Notes: generated by a model not told the origin, from the sequence alone. Shown: positions 20,387-30,637, counted from the first letter of the stretch. The stretch: 64,000 bases of DNA from Micromonospora sp. MW-13 (GCF_003434305.1 NZ_QKKX01000001.1:124001-188000); one strand, 5' to 3'. Numbers and translations are program-made.

Positions 20387-20983
20387 GTGCTGCTGGAGAC
20401 CGCGCGGCTGCGGCTGCGGAGGTTCACGGAGGCCGACGCCGACGCCCTGGTGGAGCTGGACTCCGATCCGGCGGTCATGCGTTACCTGACCGGGGGCCGG
20501 CCCACGCTGGCCGAGGTGGTCCGGGCCGAGGTGCTGCCTCGGCTGCTGACCGGGTACGACCGTCACCCCGGGATGGGCCGGTGGGCCGCGACCGACCGGG
20601 CGACCGGGAGCTTCCTCGGCTGGTTCGCCCTCGACGCGGAGGCGGCTGACGCCTCCCGGGGCGGAACTGCGGGGCAGGCGGAGCTGGGGTACCGGCTGCG
20701 GCGGGCGGGGTGGGGGCGCGGGCTGGCCACCGAGGGGTCCCGGGCCCTGGTCCGGTACGGGTTCACCACTCTCGGCCTACGCCGGATCTGGGCGGAGACG
20801 ATGGCGGTCAACGTCGCCTCGCGTCGGGTGATGGAGAAGGCGGGCCTGCGGTACGTGCGGACGTTCCACCTGGATTGGGACGACCCGATCGAGGGCACCG
20901 AGCACGGCGAGGTCGAGTACGAGCTGCTCCGCGACGAGTGGGACGCGGGTCAGGGGCGGGCGGCGGCCCTGCGGGCCCGGTAG
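20387..20983 (+). CDS. GNAT family N-acetyltransferase (RimJ/RimL type)
   Basis: A 198-residue acetyl-CoA-dependent N-acyltransferase of the RimJ/RimL-like group. It starts with LLETARLRLRRFTEADADALVELDSD, has the acetyl-CoA loop in GYRLRRAGWGRGLATEGSRALV, and ends with the strand-helix pair RIWAETMAVNVASRRVMEKAG and GLRYVRTFH. The GTG at 20387 was chosen because family members begin just before the LLETxRLxLR motif; a GTG at 20348 in frame would add a glycine-rich lead. Its last 34 bp overlap tail-to-tail with the convergent CGNR gene. Substrate unknown; such enzymes modify ribosomal proteins, antibiotics or small amines. Confidence 0.85.
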   Translation: MLLETARLRLRRFTEADADALVELDSDPAVMRYLTGGRPTLAEVVRAEVLPRLLTGYDRHPGMGRWAATDRATGSFLGWFALDAEAADASRGGTAGQAELGYRLRRAGWGRGLATEGSRALVRYGFTTLGLRRIWAETMAVNVASRRVMEKAGLRYVRTFHLDWDDPIEGTEHGEVEYELLRDEWDAGQGRAAALRAR

Positions 20984-21495
20984 GCGGTGACCGCGGCGCG
21001 GTTTCCGCAGCCCGCGTCGCAGTACCGCCGGGAACGGTTCTTCGACAGGTCGACCAGTACGTTGTCGCAGTCCGGGTGGTCGCACACGCGCAGCCGGGAC
21101 AGTTCGCCGCTGCGTACCAGGTCGGCCAGGGCCATCGCGGCCTCGACCGCCATCCGGGTGGCCAGCGGCGCGTCCGTGGGCACGGCGTGCAGGTGGTACG
21201 GCTCGTCGTCGTGCCGGATGAGCTGCGGCAGTGCCCCGGCCTCACGCAGCAGCCCGTTGACGATGGCGACGATCCCGTCGGTGTCGGCGTGCCAGATCCG
21301 GCGCAGCCGGGGCCGCAGGTCCCGCACCGACCGTAGCTCCGCCTCGGTGTGCTCGTGCCGGCCGGTCCAGCCGTGCGCGCCGAAGAACGCGTCCAGGGCC
21401 GCCACGTCGGGCAGCGCCTCCCCGCAGCCACCAGCGGTGTTGACCAGGGCGGCGGCGGCGATCAGCCCGCACTCGGTGTCATGGGCGAAAAGCAA
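20950..21495 (-). CDS. CGNR zinc finger / ABATE domain transcription-factor-like protein
   Basis: A 181-residue protein with an N-terminal ABATE-type helical domain (LIAAAALVNTAGGCGEALPD, LRPRLRRIWHADTD) and a C-terminal CGNR zinc finger: CDHPDCDNVLVDLSKNRSRRYC then DAGCGNRAAVTAYRARR, giving four metal-binding cysteines and the name-giving CGNR. These proteins are thought to be stress-responsive regulators. The start is TTG at 21495, supported by an AGGAG site 5 nt upstream and by the first conserved residues (FAHDTECGL). It diverges from an EamA exporter gene over a short spacer and may regulate it. Confidence 0.88.
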   Translation of the reverse strand: MLFAHDTECGLIAAAALVNTAGGCGEALPDVAALDAFFGAHGWTGRHEHTEAELRSVRDLRPRLRRIWHADTDGIVAIVNGLLREAGALPQLIRHDDEPYHLHAVPTDAPLATRMAVEAAMALADLVRSGELSRLRVCDHPDCDNVLVDLSKNRSRRYCDAGCGNRAAVTAYRARRAAARP

Positions 21496-21496
21496 C

Positions 21497-21526
21497 TTGA
21501 CTCCTATCAGGTGACCCGTCTAGCGT
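21497..21526 (+). promoter_or_regulatory. Promoter of the EamA transporter gene
   Basis: TTGACT (21497-21502) and TAGCGT (21521-21526) are separated by 18 bp, upstream of the ATG at 21572. The -35 lies at the start of the divergent CGNR gene, so binding there could affect both. Confidence 0.5.
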
Positions 21527-21571
21527 CATCGGTCTAAGGCTACTTCACTCATGACGTACTGGGGAAATTCG

Positions 21572-22546
21572 ATGCGTCCACGACCTGCCGCCGGCACCGG
21601 TCTCGGCCTGGTGCTGTTGTCGGCCGTCACGTTCGCCACCTCGGGCACCTTCGCCCGGTCGCTGATCGAGGCCGGGTGGTCCGCGGAGGCCGCCGTGGTC
21701 GCCCGGGTCGGCATCGCCGCCGCCGTCCTCGCGGTGCCCGGGGTGCTGGCCCTGCGCGGCCGGTGGGGCGTGCTTCGGCGCAACCTCGCCCCGGTCGGTG
21801 TCTTCGGGCTGCTCGGCGTCGCGCTCGCCCAGGCGTGTTTCTTCAACGCCGTCCGCTATCTCCCGGTCGGCGTGGCGCTGCTGCTGGAGTATCTGGGCAT
21901 CATCCTCGTGGTCGGCTGGATGTGGCTGGTCCACGGGCAGCGTCCGCGCCGGCTGACCGTGGCCGGGGCGGTCGCGGCGCTGGCCGGCCTCGTCGGCGTC
22001 CTCGACCTGACCGGCGCCGGCCGCCTCGACCCGGTCGGCGTGCTCTGGGGACTCGGCGCGGCGGTCGGGCTGGCCGGGTACTTCGTGATCGCCGGCCGCC
22101 TCGACGACAGCCTGCCGTCCGTGACGATGGCCAGCGCCGGCATGGCCGTCGGCGCGGCGGTCCTGCTTCTGCTCGGCCTGGCCGGGGTGCTGCCGCTGCG
22201 GGCGACCTTCGGCGAGTTGACCTTCGCGGGGCAGCGCACCAGTTGGCTGGTCCCCATCGCCGGCCTGTCGCTGGTCGCCGCCGTGGTCGCGTACCTGTCC
22301 GGGATCGCCGGAACCCGGATCCTCGGGGCCCGGCTCTCCTCGTTCGTCGGGCTGACCGAGGTGATGTTCGCGGTGCTCATCGCCTGGCTGGTACTGGGCG
22401 AGTTGCCGACCGTCGTCCAGCTTTTCGGCGGCGCCCTGATCATCGCAGGGGTCGCCCTGGTCCGCCTCGACGAGCTACGCGAGTCGCGCGTCGACGACCG
22501 GCCGGCCGGCCCTCCCGTCGAACCCGCGCTCGCCGTCGACTGCTGA
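21572..22546 (+). CDS. EamA/DMT family transporter
   Basis: A 324-residue inner-membrane protein with about ten hydrophobic helices arranged as two EamA repeats (first: GTGLGLVLLSAVTFATSGTF onward; second: PVGVLWGLGAAVGLAGYFVI onward), typical of drug/metabolite exporters. Characteristic helix ends include FFNAVRYLPVGVALLLEYLG and SFVGLTEVMFAVLIAWLVLGE. ATG 21572 was preferred over ATG 21551 because GGGGAA lies 6 nt upstream. It faces the divergent CGNR regulator. Substrate cannot be read from sequence; amino acids or small metabolites are usual. Confidence 0.9.
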   Translation: MRPRPAAGTGLGLVLLSAVTFATSGTFARSLIEAGWSAEAAVVARVGIAAAVLAVPGVLALRGRWGVLRRNLAPVGVFGLLGVALAQACFFNAVRYLPVGVALLLEYLGIILVVGWMWLVHGQRPRRLTVAGAVAALAGLVGVLDLTGAGRLDPVGVLWGLGAAVGLAGYFVIAGRLDDSLPSVTMASAGMAVGAAVLLLLGLAGVLPLRATFGELTFAGQRTSWLVPIAGLSLVAAVVAYLSGIAGTRILGARLSSFVGLTEVMFAVLIAWLVLGELPTVVQLFGGALIIAGVALVRLDELRESRVDDRPAGPPVEPALAVDC

Positions 22547-22585
22547 CGGTCCCACGATCGCGCCGACGGGTGGGAGGCTGGCCGG

Positions 22586-23287
22586 ATGCTGACCCATGTC
22601 GTGTTCGACGCCGACGAGACCCTGATCGACCTGCGCCCGGCGGTCACCGGCGGGCTGGTGGCCGTACTGGAGGAGATGCGGCGGCTGACCCCGGCGGCGG
22701 CCGGGGTCAGCCTCGCGGAGCTGGAGTCCGACTGGCACGCGGTGTTCGCCGCCATGAGTGCCGTCCCCGTCATGGAGATCCGGCGGACCGCGCTGGCCCG
22801 GTCGCTCGCCCGGGCCGGCCTCGACGCGCACCTGGACGACGTCGCGGCACTCTTCTTCGCCCGGCGTTTCGCGCTGACCCGTCCCTTTCCCGACGTGCTG
22901 CCGGCGCTCACCGCCCTGCGCGGCCGGTACACCCTGGGCTACGCCACCAACGGCAACAGCCGCGCCGAGCGCTGCGGACTCGCCGGTGAGTTCGCCTTCG
23001 AGCTGTACGCGCACGAGAACGGCCTGCCGAAGAAGCCCGCCCCCGAGTTCTTCGCCGCGGTGGTCGAGGCGGCCGGGGTGCCGGCGGAGCGGATCCTGTA
23101 CGTCGGCGACTCGCCCAGCCACGACGTGCTCGCGGCCCGGCGCGCCGGGCTGCGGGCGGTCTGGCTCAACCGCCTCGGCCTGCCCCGCCCGCCCGGTGTG
23201 CCGGCCGACGCCGAGGTCTCCACCCTGGCCGACGTGCCGGACGCGATCGGCCGGCTCTCCGCCGAGCGGGAGATGAGTGAGGCGTAA
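22586..23287 (+). CDS. HAD family hydrolase
   Basis: A 233-residue haloacid-dehalogenase-like hydrolase. Motif I is FDADETLI (nucleophile Asp and acid/base Asp), motif II lies in GYATNGNSRAE, motif III is the Lys of LPKKPAPEFF, and motif IV is VGDSPSHDVLAARRAG with the metal-binding Asp pair. An alpha-helical cap follows motif I (residues 20-95). Family members are mostly small phosphatases. GGGAGG precedes the ATG at 22586, and the gene follows the EamA exporter by 39 bp, so they may be cotranscribed. Substrate unknown. Confidence 0.88.
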   Translation: MLTHVVFDADETLIDLRPAVTGGLVAVLEEMRRLTPAAAGVSLAELESDWHAVFAAMSAVPVMEIRRTALARSLARAGLDAHLDDVAALFFARRFALTRPFPDVLPALTALRGRYTLGYATNGNSRAERCGLAGEFAFELYAHENGLPKKPAPEFFAAVVEAAGVPAERILYVGDSPSHDVLAARRAGLRAVWLNRLGLPRPPGVPADAEVSTLADVPDAIGRLSAEREMSEA

Positions 23288-23467
23288 CCCGCCCGCCGAG
23301 TCCCCCGTCGCCGTCCCGATGACAGCAGGCGGACGAAAGTTCGATTGCCGTGTAATACGGACTCCCATCTAGCGGAACGCCCGTCGGCGATATGGGATGG
23401 CTGCCGCGTCCCTCAACGAGAGGAACTGATGTGGTGAGCAGCGCTTCACCGCCGCCTCGACGCCAAC

Positions 23468-23896
23468 ATGATCCTTTCCACGTACCCAAAGCACGTGCTC
23501 CAGGAGGAGGGGTCGGTCGACGAGAACGGCAACATCGTCGAGGGCTTCGAGGAGTCGGTGTTCAAGCAGTGCAAGGTCAACGGTGCCTGCGGCTACTACA
23601 CCTACCTCCAGGGCACCTCGATGGCGTCGCCGCACGTCAGTGGCGTCGCCGCGCTGATCGTCAGCAAGTACGGCAAGAAGACCAGGGACGGCCTGGGTCT
23701 GGACCCGGTCAAGGTCGAGCGGCAGCTCTACCGCGCCGCCACGGAGCGCGCCTGCCCGGAGCCGCGCCTGCAGACGTACACCAACGAGGGCCGGGACGCC
23801 GAGTTCAACGCCTACTGCGCCGGTGACGCCAAGTTCAACGGCTTCTACGGCCACGGCATCATCGACGCGTACGCGGCGGTGACGACCCGGATGTGA
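23468..23896 (+). pseudogene. 3' fragment of a subtilisin-like S8 serine protease
   Basis: The 142-residue frame holds only the C-terminal part of an S8 peptidase: the catalytic serine motif GTSMASPHVSGVAALIV, preceded by an insert with CKVNGACGYYTYLQ, and an ending GHGIIDAYAAVTTR. The signal peptide, propeptide, catalytic Asp (DTG) and His (HGTH) parts and the oxyanion Asn are absent. In-frame codons upstream of the ATG at 23468 read for about 11 residues before a TGA, and the 170 bp back to the HAD gene contain no protease sequence. The ATG is therefore internal to an ancestral gene, and the piece is a deletion remnant that cannot encode an active protease. Confidence 0.85.
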
Positions 23897-23913
23897 CGAC
23901 CGGTGCCACCGGG

Positions 23914-23947
23914 AGGGGCCCGGACGACCACCGTTGCCCGGGCCCCT
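23914..23947 (+). terminator. Hairpin after the protease remnant
   Basis: AGGGGCCCGG pairs with CCGGGCCCCT (10 bp, 14-nt loop) just after the stop at 23896. Probably the terminator of the ancestral gene. Confidence 0.55.
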
Positions 23948-23951
23948 CGCC

Positions 23952-24020
23952 GTCCCGGGCCCTCCGCCGTCCCGGGCCCTCCGCCGTCCCGGGCCCTCGT
24001 CGTCCCGGGCCCTCGTCGTC
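23952..24020. repeat. GTCCCGGGCCCTC short tandem repeats
   Basis: GTCCCGGGCCCTC occurs four times, starting at 23952, 23969, 23986 and 24002 (units of 17, 17 and 16 bp), after a related degenerate unit. Each unit contains the palindrome CCCGGGCCC-like core, so the array can fold in many ways. Confidence 0.8.
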
Positions 24021-24157
24021 CGCCGGGGACGACGGGTCGCCGGGCCGGGTCGACTGACCCACTTCTCGGGTCCGGCACATGGCAGTCGTCCAGGTGGGGG
24101 AAGGCGCGACGTGCCGCATGCCGAGCTGGTCACCGGCGTGCGCCGGGGCGGGCGGGG

Positions 24158-25357
24158 TCAGCGACGCCAGCCCCGGGACGCCAGGGTGGCATGGACCTCC
24201 CGGGCCAACGCGGGGAAGTCGTGCCGCAGCCGGCGGCCGGTCACGTGCAGCACGAGCCAACCCGCGCCGACGAGCTGGTTGAGCCGCTGGCGGTCGCGGT
24301 GCAACTGCTCGGCGTCGGCGTGCCAGGTGCCGTCGTACTCGACCGCGACGCGGAACTGCGGCCAGGCCAGATCCGGATGCAGGACGAGCCCCGACGCCAG
24401 TCGGACCGGGTGCTGTGCGACCGGGCGGGGCAGCCCGGCGAGCACCAGCCGGACCCGCAACTCGGACTCCGGCGGGGACTGTGCACCGGGATCGGCCAGG
24501 TCGAAGACCCATCTCGCCCGGCGGCCACCGGGGCGCTCCGCGTTGCGGGCGCCGATCCCGGCGAGGGCGGCCCGGGTGGTCAGGCCCTTGCGGAGCAGGC
24601 TGTCGACGATCCCGACGGCCCGGAAGGGCTCCAGCCAGACGGCGGTCTCCCAGGCTGCCATCGCCGGGTCGGTGCGGGGCAGGGCCCACGCCGCCTCCGC
24701 CACCATCAGCGACGAACCCTGATCGAGGGGGCGGCCGGGCCGCCGCTCGGCGATGCCCACCCCACCCCTGCCCGGCGGCGGTGCCGTGCCACCGGTGTCC
24801 CGGCTGATTACGGCCGGGCGCATGACGGCCGGGTTGGTGGCAGGCGGGACGCCGGTGGCCAGGACGGCCCCGGCGGCGACGGTGGGTTCAGGGGCCAGGA
24901 CGGGCCCGGGGGCGATGGCGGGTTCAGGGGCGAGGACGGCCCCGGGGGCGAGGACGAGGGCGGCCGTGGTGGCGAGCATCGGCGCGGGGGTGGTGGGCGG
25001 GCTGGTGACGGGCAGGTCGGTCAGGTGCACCCGCAGCCCTCGCTGGCTGCGCAGCCCGGCCGTGCGGGGGCTGGCCACGTGCACGTCGGCGGAGAACTCG
25101 GCGGCGTGCTCGACACCGTGCAGCAGGGCCGCCGACGGCCCGGCGAACGCCGCACCCGGGGGCAGTTGCAGGGACACCGCGCGACAGGAGAGGGCGTGGT
25201 CGTGGTCGAGGCGTGAATCGGCGTAGATGTCGCGGCGCAGGTTGACCCAGGCCGAGCTGCGCAGCCGGTGCGCGGTGACGAGGCCCAGCCGGATCGCGTC
25301 GGAGGCGCGGAAGACCTGCCAGGCGAGGGCGGACGGGCGATCAGCGTGTCGGGGCAT
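24158..25357 (-). CDS. DUF559/Vsr-like endonuclease-domain protein with low-complexity insert
   Basis: A 399-residue protein. Residues 1-120 resemble the type IV antitoxin-like N-terminus common in actinobacterial proteins of this group (SALAWQVFRASDAIRLGLVT, RSSAWVNLRRDIYAD, AAFAGPSAALLHGVE). The C-terminal 100 residues form a restriction-endonuclease-like fold: LHPDLAWPQFRVAVEYDGTW, then HADAEQLHRDRQRLNQLVGAG and WLVLHVTGRRL, with the acidic and basic positions of DUF559/Vsr proteins. Between them lies an unusual repeat of about 45 residues with LAPGAVLAPEPAIAPGPVLA, encoded by GGGGGCGAGGAC-type DNA repeats (about 24,840-24,960). ATG 25357 chosen. Function unknown; roles in DNA metabolism or defence are possible. 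Confidence 0.7.
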   Translation of the reverse strand: MPRHADRPSALAWQVFRASDAIRLGLVTAHRLRSSAWVNLRRDIYADSRLDHDHALSCRAVSLQLPPGAAFAGPSAALLHGVEHAAEFSADVHVASPRTAGLRSQRGLRVHLTDLPVTSPPTTPAPMLATTAALVLAPGAVLAPEPAIAPGPVLAPEPTVAAGAVLATGVPPATNPAVMRPAVISRDTGGTAPPPGRGGVGIAERRPGRPLDQGSSLMVAEAAWALPRTDPAMAAWETAVWLEPFRAVGIVDSLLRKGLTTRAALAGIGARNAERPGGRRARWVFDLADPGAQSPPESELRVRLVLAGLPRPVAQHPVRLASGLVLHPDLAWPQFRVAVEYDGTWHADAEQLHRDRQRLNQLVGAGWLVLHVTGRRLRHDFPALAREVHATLASRGWRR

Positions 25358-25615
25358 GTGCCCAGGCTGCCGGCTGCCGCCGGCCACCCGACACCCCTGT
25401 GGAAAACCGCTCCGCCCCGTCCTCCTGTCGCCTGTGGACAGTCCATCGGAGGGCCTTCACCTGTGGTAATGGGCTGACCCGCTCGACGAGCCACCAGCAG
25501 GCCGGGGTGGGTGCGACGCGATGTGCGGCAAGTCGGGGCATGTGGCGCACGAGAGGCCGCGTTGTGCCGTACCCGAAGTTGGTCAAGGCGTGCGTCGACC
25601 GAGCCCGCAGGCGGG

Positions 25616-26329
25616 TCAGGGGGCGAGGGCGGTGGCGATGGCGGTGGCCGCCGCGAGCACCTGCTCGCCGACCACCTCCGGGTCCAGCGGGGCCAGGGCC
25701 ACCACCCCCACGCTCGCCTCCAGGCCCGGCACGCCGAGCACCGGGGCGGCCACCCCGTACGCGCCGGGTTGCAGCTCGCCGCTGGTGCCCACCGGGCCGG
25801 CGGAGCCCGACCGGCCGGCGAGGATGGCCCGGCCGGCCGCCCCCCGCTCCAGCGGGTGCCGCGTCCCCGTCCGGTACGCCACGTGCAACGACGTCCAGCT
25901 CGGCTCCACCACCGCCAGGGCGATGCCCTCGCCGCCCTCGACCACGGTGAGGTGGGCGGTCGCGCCGGCCTGTTCGGCGAGCCGGCGCAGGGCCGGCAGC
26001 GCGCCCTCGGCGAGCAGCGGCTGGGCCCGCCGGGCCAGGTGCAGCACCCCGGCGCCGAGGCGCAGCCGGCCGTCACCGTCCCGCCGCACCATGCCGTGTC
26101 CGCTCAGCGCGCCGACCAGCCGGTAGACGGCCGCCCGGCCGATGCCCAGCCGGTTCGCCGCCTCGGTGACGGTCAGCCCGCCAGGGGCGTCGGCGACCAG
26201 GTGCAGCAGCCGCAGCCCCCGGTCCAGCGTCTGGGCCGTCTCGCCCCCGCGCCCCCTGTCGCCGGGCCGGGCCGTCGTGCCGTCCTGCCGTGCCGCCTCA
26301 TCCACGAGGGGCAGCGTACGACCCGGCAC
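25616..26329 (-). CDS. IclR family transcriptional regulator
   Basis: A 237-residue regulator. The winged HTH is at about residues 33-85 (TLDRGLRLLHLVADAPGGL, TVTEAANRLGIGRAAVYRLV). The GAF-like effector domain follows (ATAHLTVVEGGEGIALAVVE, TGTRHPLERGAAGRAILAG, then GAYGVAAPVLGVPG and ASVGVVALAP). About 40 residues normally found in the middle of the effector domain appear to be missing, as in some shorter actinobacterial members. GTG start 26329; GTG 26305 is an alternative. It diverges from cysS by only 39 bp, but IclR proteins usually control catabolic genes and no obvious target is adjacent. Confidence 0.85.
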   Translation of the reverse strand: MPGRTLPLVDEAARQDGTTARPGDRGRGGETAQTLDRGLRLLHLVADAPGGLTVTEAANRLGIGRAAVYRLVGALSGHGMVRRDGDGRLRLGAGVLHLARRAQPLLAEGALPALRRLAEQAGATAHLTVVEGGEGIALAVVEPSWTSLHVAYRTGTRHPLERGAAGRAILAGRSGSAGPVGTSGELQPGAYGVAAPVLGVPGLEASVGVVALAPLDPEVVGEQVLAAATAIATALAP

Positions 26330-26368
26330 CGGACGACCCGGGAACGCGTGGGCGGCTACCCTGATACG

Positions 26369-27784
26369 GTGACGCTACGCCTGTATGACACCGCCACCCG
26401 ATCGGTGCGGGACTTCGTCCCGCGGGAAGCCGGCAAGGTGGGGGTCTACCTGTGTGGTCTCACCCTCCAGGCACCCCCGCACATCGGCCACCTTCGCTCC
26501 GGCGTCAACTACGACGTGCTGCGCCGCTGGCTGCTGGCGAAGGGTTTCGAGGTCCGGTTCATCCGCAACCTGACCGACATCGACGACAAGATCCTGGTCA
26601 AGGCCGTCGAGCAGGGCCGGCCGTTCTGGTCGATCGCGTACGCCAACGAGCTGGCGCTGGCCGGGGCGTACCGGGCGCTGAACGTGCTGCCGCCGACGTA
26701 CGAGCCGCGGGCCACCGGGCACGTCCCGGAGATGCACGAGCTGATCGCGAAGCTGATCGACACCGGGCACGCCTACCCGGCCACCGACGGCTCCGGCGAC
26801 GTCTACTTCGACGTGGCCTCCTGGCCGGCGTACGGCGCGCTCTCCGGCCAGTCGCCGGACGCCATGCAGGCCGCCGACGACGCCCCGGAACGGGGCAAGC
26901 GCGACCCGCGCGACTTCGCCCTGTGGAAGGGCGCGAAGCCCGACGAGCCGGCCGACGCGTACTGGCCCTCGCCGTGGGGACGGGGGCGGCCCGGGTGGCA
27001 CATCGAGTGCTCGGCGATGTGCTGGCGCTATCTGGGCGCCGAGTTCGACATCCACGGCGGCGGGCTCGACCTGACCTTCCCGCACCACGAGAACGAGGTC
27101 GCCCAGTCGCAGGCCGCCGGCCTGCCGTTCGCCCGCTACTGGGTGCACCACGGGTTGCTCGGCATCGGCGGGGCGAAGATGGGCAAGTCGACCGGCAACG
27201 CCCTCGACCTGGCGTACGTGGCGGCGCTCGGGGTACGCCCGATCGAGCTGCGCTACTACTACGCGGTCGCGCACTACCGGTCGCTGATCGACTACACCGA
27301 GGACGCGCTGCGCGAGTGGGCGACGGGCTTCCGGCGGATCGAGGGGTTCGTCCAGCGGGCCGCCGAGCGGGTCGGCGCCGGGACGCTCGGTGAACTGCCG
27401 GACGCCTTCGTCGCCGCGATGGACGACGACCTGAACACCTCGGCCGCGTTCGCGGTGCTCCAGGAGGTGATCCGGGACGGCAACACCGCGCTGGCCGCCG
27501 CCGACGATGTGACCGTCCGCACGGCGCTCGGCTCCGCGCGGGCCATGCTGGATATCCTCGGGATCGACCCCCTCGACGACGCGTGGACCGGCGGTGGTCG
27601 CGTGGACGACCTGCGCGGCGTGGTGGACTCGCTGGTCGCGTTGGCCCTGGACCAGCGGGCGCAGGCCCGCGGTCGGAAGGACTGGGCCGCCGCGGACGCC
27701 GTCCGCGACCAGCTCAAGCAGGCCGGTGTGCTGGTCGAGGACACCCCTCAGGGCCCCCGTTGGACTATTGGAGAGCAGGACTGA
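26369..27784 (+). CDS. cysS: Cysteinyl-tRNA synthetase
   Basis: Charges tRNA-Cys with cysteine; class I synthetase, 471 residues. The zinc site begins with the Cys of VYLCGLTLQ, followed by the HIGH motif in [11 protein letters not shown]; more zinc ligands are in [14 protein letters not shown] and [18 protein letters not shown] is the KMSKS loop. The C-terminal anticodon-binding helices include [21 protein letters not shown]. These features, together with the DALR-like tail, distinguish it from the paralogous mycothiol ligase MshC. GTG start 26369 lies 6 nt after a TACCCT -10 box, indicating a leaderless messenger. Its stop overlaps the rlmB start by one base (TGATG). Confidence 0.96.
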   Translation: MTLRLYDTATRSVRDFVPREAGKVGVYLCGLTLQAPPHIGHLRSGVNYDVLRRWLLAKGFEVRFIRNLTDIDDKILVKAVEQGRPFWSIAYANELALAGAYRALNVLPPTYEPRATGHVPEMHELIAKLIDTGHAYPATDGSGDVYFDVASWPAYGALSGQSPDAMQAADDAPERGKRDPRDFALWKGAKPDEPADAYWPSPWGRGRPGWHIECSAMCWRYLGAEFDIHGGGLDLTFPHHENEVAQSQAAGLPFARYWVHHGLLGIGGAKMGKSTGNALDLAYVAALGVRPIELRYYYAVAHYRSLIDYTEDALREWATGFRRIEGFVQRAAERVGAGTLGELPDAFVAAMDDDLNTSAAFAVLQEVIRDGNTALAAADDVTVRTALGSARAMLDILGIDPLDDAWTGGGRVDDLRGVVDSLVALALDQRAQARGRKDWAAADAVRDQLKQAGVLVEDTPQGPRWTIGEQD

Positions 27785-28932
27785 TGGCCGGCAACTCGCA
27801 GCGCCGTGGCCGGCGACTGACGCCGAAGGCGGGTGCCCCGAAGGGCTCCGGAGGCAAGAACAAGGACGCCCTCGCGGGCCGGGGCAAGACCCTGCCCGCC
27901 GACGAGCGTCCCTGGCACAAGGCGTACTCGGGCACCGAGAAGCTGCCCCAGCGCACCGCCTGGAAGCAGGACAAGGAGCGCCGGGCGGCGGCCGAGGAGG
28001 GGCGGGTCCCCAAGATCGGCAAGCCGGGCTCCAAGGACACCACCTGGGGCCGGGGCGGCGGCCGGGGCGTGCCCACCGCCCGGGGCGGCGCCGGCGGCCG
28101 GGGCGGCGCCGGCGGCCGGGGCGGCGGGCCGACCGGCCGCACCGGTCCCCGGGTCGCGCCGGGGCGCAAGTCCAACCCGGCGAAGGACAGCCCGGAGCTG
28201 CTGGTCGGGCGGAACCCGGTGCTGGAGTCGCTGCGTACCCAGGTGCCGGCCACCGCGCTCTACATCGCCCAGGGCATCGAGACCGACGACCGGGTCAACG
28301 AGATCGTCCGCACCGCCGCCGACCGGGGCATCGCCATTCTGGAGATCAGCCGCGCCGAGCTGGACCGGATGACCGGCGGCGTGCTGCACCAGGGCGTCGG
28401 CCTCCAGGTGCCGCCGTTCGCGTACCAGCCCTTCGAGGACCTGGTCGCCGCGTCGCTGGAGCAGACCGCCCCGCTGCTGGTGGCGCTGGACGGCGTCACC
28501 GATCCGCGCAACCTCGGCGCGGTGATCCGGTCCGCCGCCGCGTTCGGCGCGCAGGGGGTCTTCGTACCGGAGCGGCGGGCGGCCGGGATCACCGCGACCG
28601 CCTGGCGGACCAGCGCCGGCGCGGCGGCGCGGGTGCCCGTCGCCCAGGTCACCAACCTGACCCGGTCGCTCAAGGCCTGCCGGGACGCCGGCTTCATGGT
28701 CGTCGGCCTGGACGCCGACGGCGAGACCGACCTGTACGACCTGGAGGCGGCCGTCGGGCCGCTGGTCGTGGTGGTCGGCTCGGAGGGCCGGGGGCTGTCC
28801 CGGCTGGTCGGCGAGACCTGCGACCTGACCGTGAGCATCCCGATGGTCTCCGAGGTGGAGTCGCTCAACGCCAGCGTCGCCGCCGCGGTTGCCCTCGCCG
28901 AGGTGGCCCGCCGCCGCCGCGCGGAGGCGTGA
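27784..28932 (+). CDS. rlmB: 23S rRNA (guanosine-2'-O)-methyltransferase RlmB
   Basis: SPOUT-class methyltransferase expected to 2'-O-methylate a conserved guanosine in the peptidyl-transferase region of 23S rRNA. The 382-residue protein has a long basic Gly/Arg/Lys-rich N-terminal extension (residues 1-140, including an [16 protein letters not shown] run) typical of actinobacterial members. Next comes the substrate-binding domain ([20 protein letters not shown]) and the knotted catalytic domain with [34 protein letters not shown] and [20 protein letters not shown]. The ATG overlaps the cysS stop. The cysS-rlmB pairing is widespread in actinobacteria. Confidence 0.94.
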   Translation: MAGNSQRRGRRLTPKAGAPKGSGGKNKDALAGRGKTLPADERPWHKAYSGTEKLPQRTAWKQDKERRAAAEEGRVPKIGKPGSKDTTWGRGGGRGVPTARGGAGGRGGAGGRGGGPTGRTGPRVAPGRKSNPAKDSPELLVGRNPVLESLRTQVPATALYIAQGIETDDRVNEIVRTAADRGIAILEISRAELDRMTGGVLHQGVGLQVPPFAYQPFEDLVAASLEQTAPLLVALDGVTDPRNLGAVIRSAAAFGAQGVFVPERRAAGITATAWRTSAGAAARVPVAQVTNLTRSLKACRDAGFMVVGLDADGETDLYDLEAAVGPLVVVVGSEGRGLSRLVGETCDLTVSIPMVSEVESLNASVAAAVALAEVARRRRAEA

Positions 28933-29055
28933 GCCCGGAACACGAGTGACGCGGCGGGCCGTCCCCATCCGGGGGCGGCCCGCAGCGCGTACTGCCGAGA
29001 CGGTACGACCGGCCCCGGAGCATCCACCCGGCCGCGCCCGACACCCGGGTACGAC

Positions 29056-29091
29056 GAAGGGGCGGCCCGCCGGCTGGCGGACCGCCCCTTC
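29056..29091. terminator. Bidirectional terminator between rlmB and msiK
   Basis: GAAGGGGCGG (29056-29065) pairs with CCGCCCCTTC (29082-29091), continued by CCGCC/GGCGG with a GGCT tetraloop and a single mismatch. It serves two convergent genes. Confidence 0.88.
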
Positions 29092-29102
29092 CCGCTGCTA
29101 CG

Positions 29103-30194
<1,092 letters not shown>

Positions 30195-30560
30195 GCTGGA
30201 GCGCTTCCTTTCACCGGCAGGAACGTGCCGGACGATCCGAGTGAAGGAGCAACCGGCGCCGTGCGGCGTCGGCCTTCCGGACGACGCTTCCGGGCAGCGG
30301 GGGCCGCCGGAGGTGTCATCCGTGTCACTGCACGGTAAACGGGTTTTCGCAACCTGCCAAGACTGGAAGCATCGGATGGGACGGACGGCTTTCACATTCC
30401 GGTCAGTCGAGCACAGCCAGGCATCAATCTCCGCCCTATTTCGCCCGCCCGCCGTCGAATGATCACCGGCAGGGTCGGCAAATCGGCGTTTTCCGTGCTG
30501 GGAGGGCCTGCCGAGGGACAAGTCCCGAGGTCTGTCGCTTATGCTGGCCACGCACGACCT
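30195..30560. other. 366-bp region between msiK and tRNA-Thr
   Basis: No gene is supported here. The region carries the minus-strand msiK promoter and an untranslated leader of about 130 nt, and on the plus strand a TATGCT box (30540-30545) that could be the -10 of the tRNA-Thr gene, 16 nt before it. Confidence 0.6.
30332..30360 (-). promoter_or_regulatory. msiK promoter
   Basis: Read on the minus strand, TTGGCA (30355-30360) and TACCGT (30332-30337) are separated by exactly 17 bp, close to the vegetative consensus. Transcription would start at about 30325, giving a leader of about 130 nt before the ATG at 30194. Confidence 0.6.
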
Positions 30561-30637
30561 GCCCCTGTAGCTCAGCTGGCCAGAGCACTCGCCTTGTAAG
30601 CGAGATGTCGCCGGTTCGATCCCGGCCGGGGGCTCCA
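30561..30637 (+). tRNA. tRNA-Thr (anticodon UGU)
   Basis: A full cloverleaf is visible: acceptor GCCCCTG pairing with CGGGGGC, D-stem GCTC/GAGC, anticodon stem CTCGC/GCGAG with loop CTTGTAA (anticodon TGT at 30595-30597), T-stem GCCGG/CCGGC with loop TTCGATC, discriminator T and an encoded CCA. It reads ACA (and by wobble possibly other Thr) codons, which are rare in this GC-rich genome. No other tRNA is adjacent. Confidence 0.97.

Noticed and set aside
23952..24020. Short repeats considered as a CRISPR array
   Set aside because: Units are 16-17 bp with no unique spacers and no cas genes nearby.
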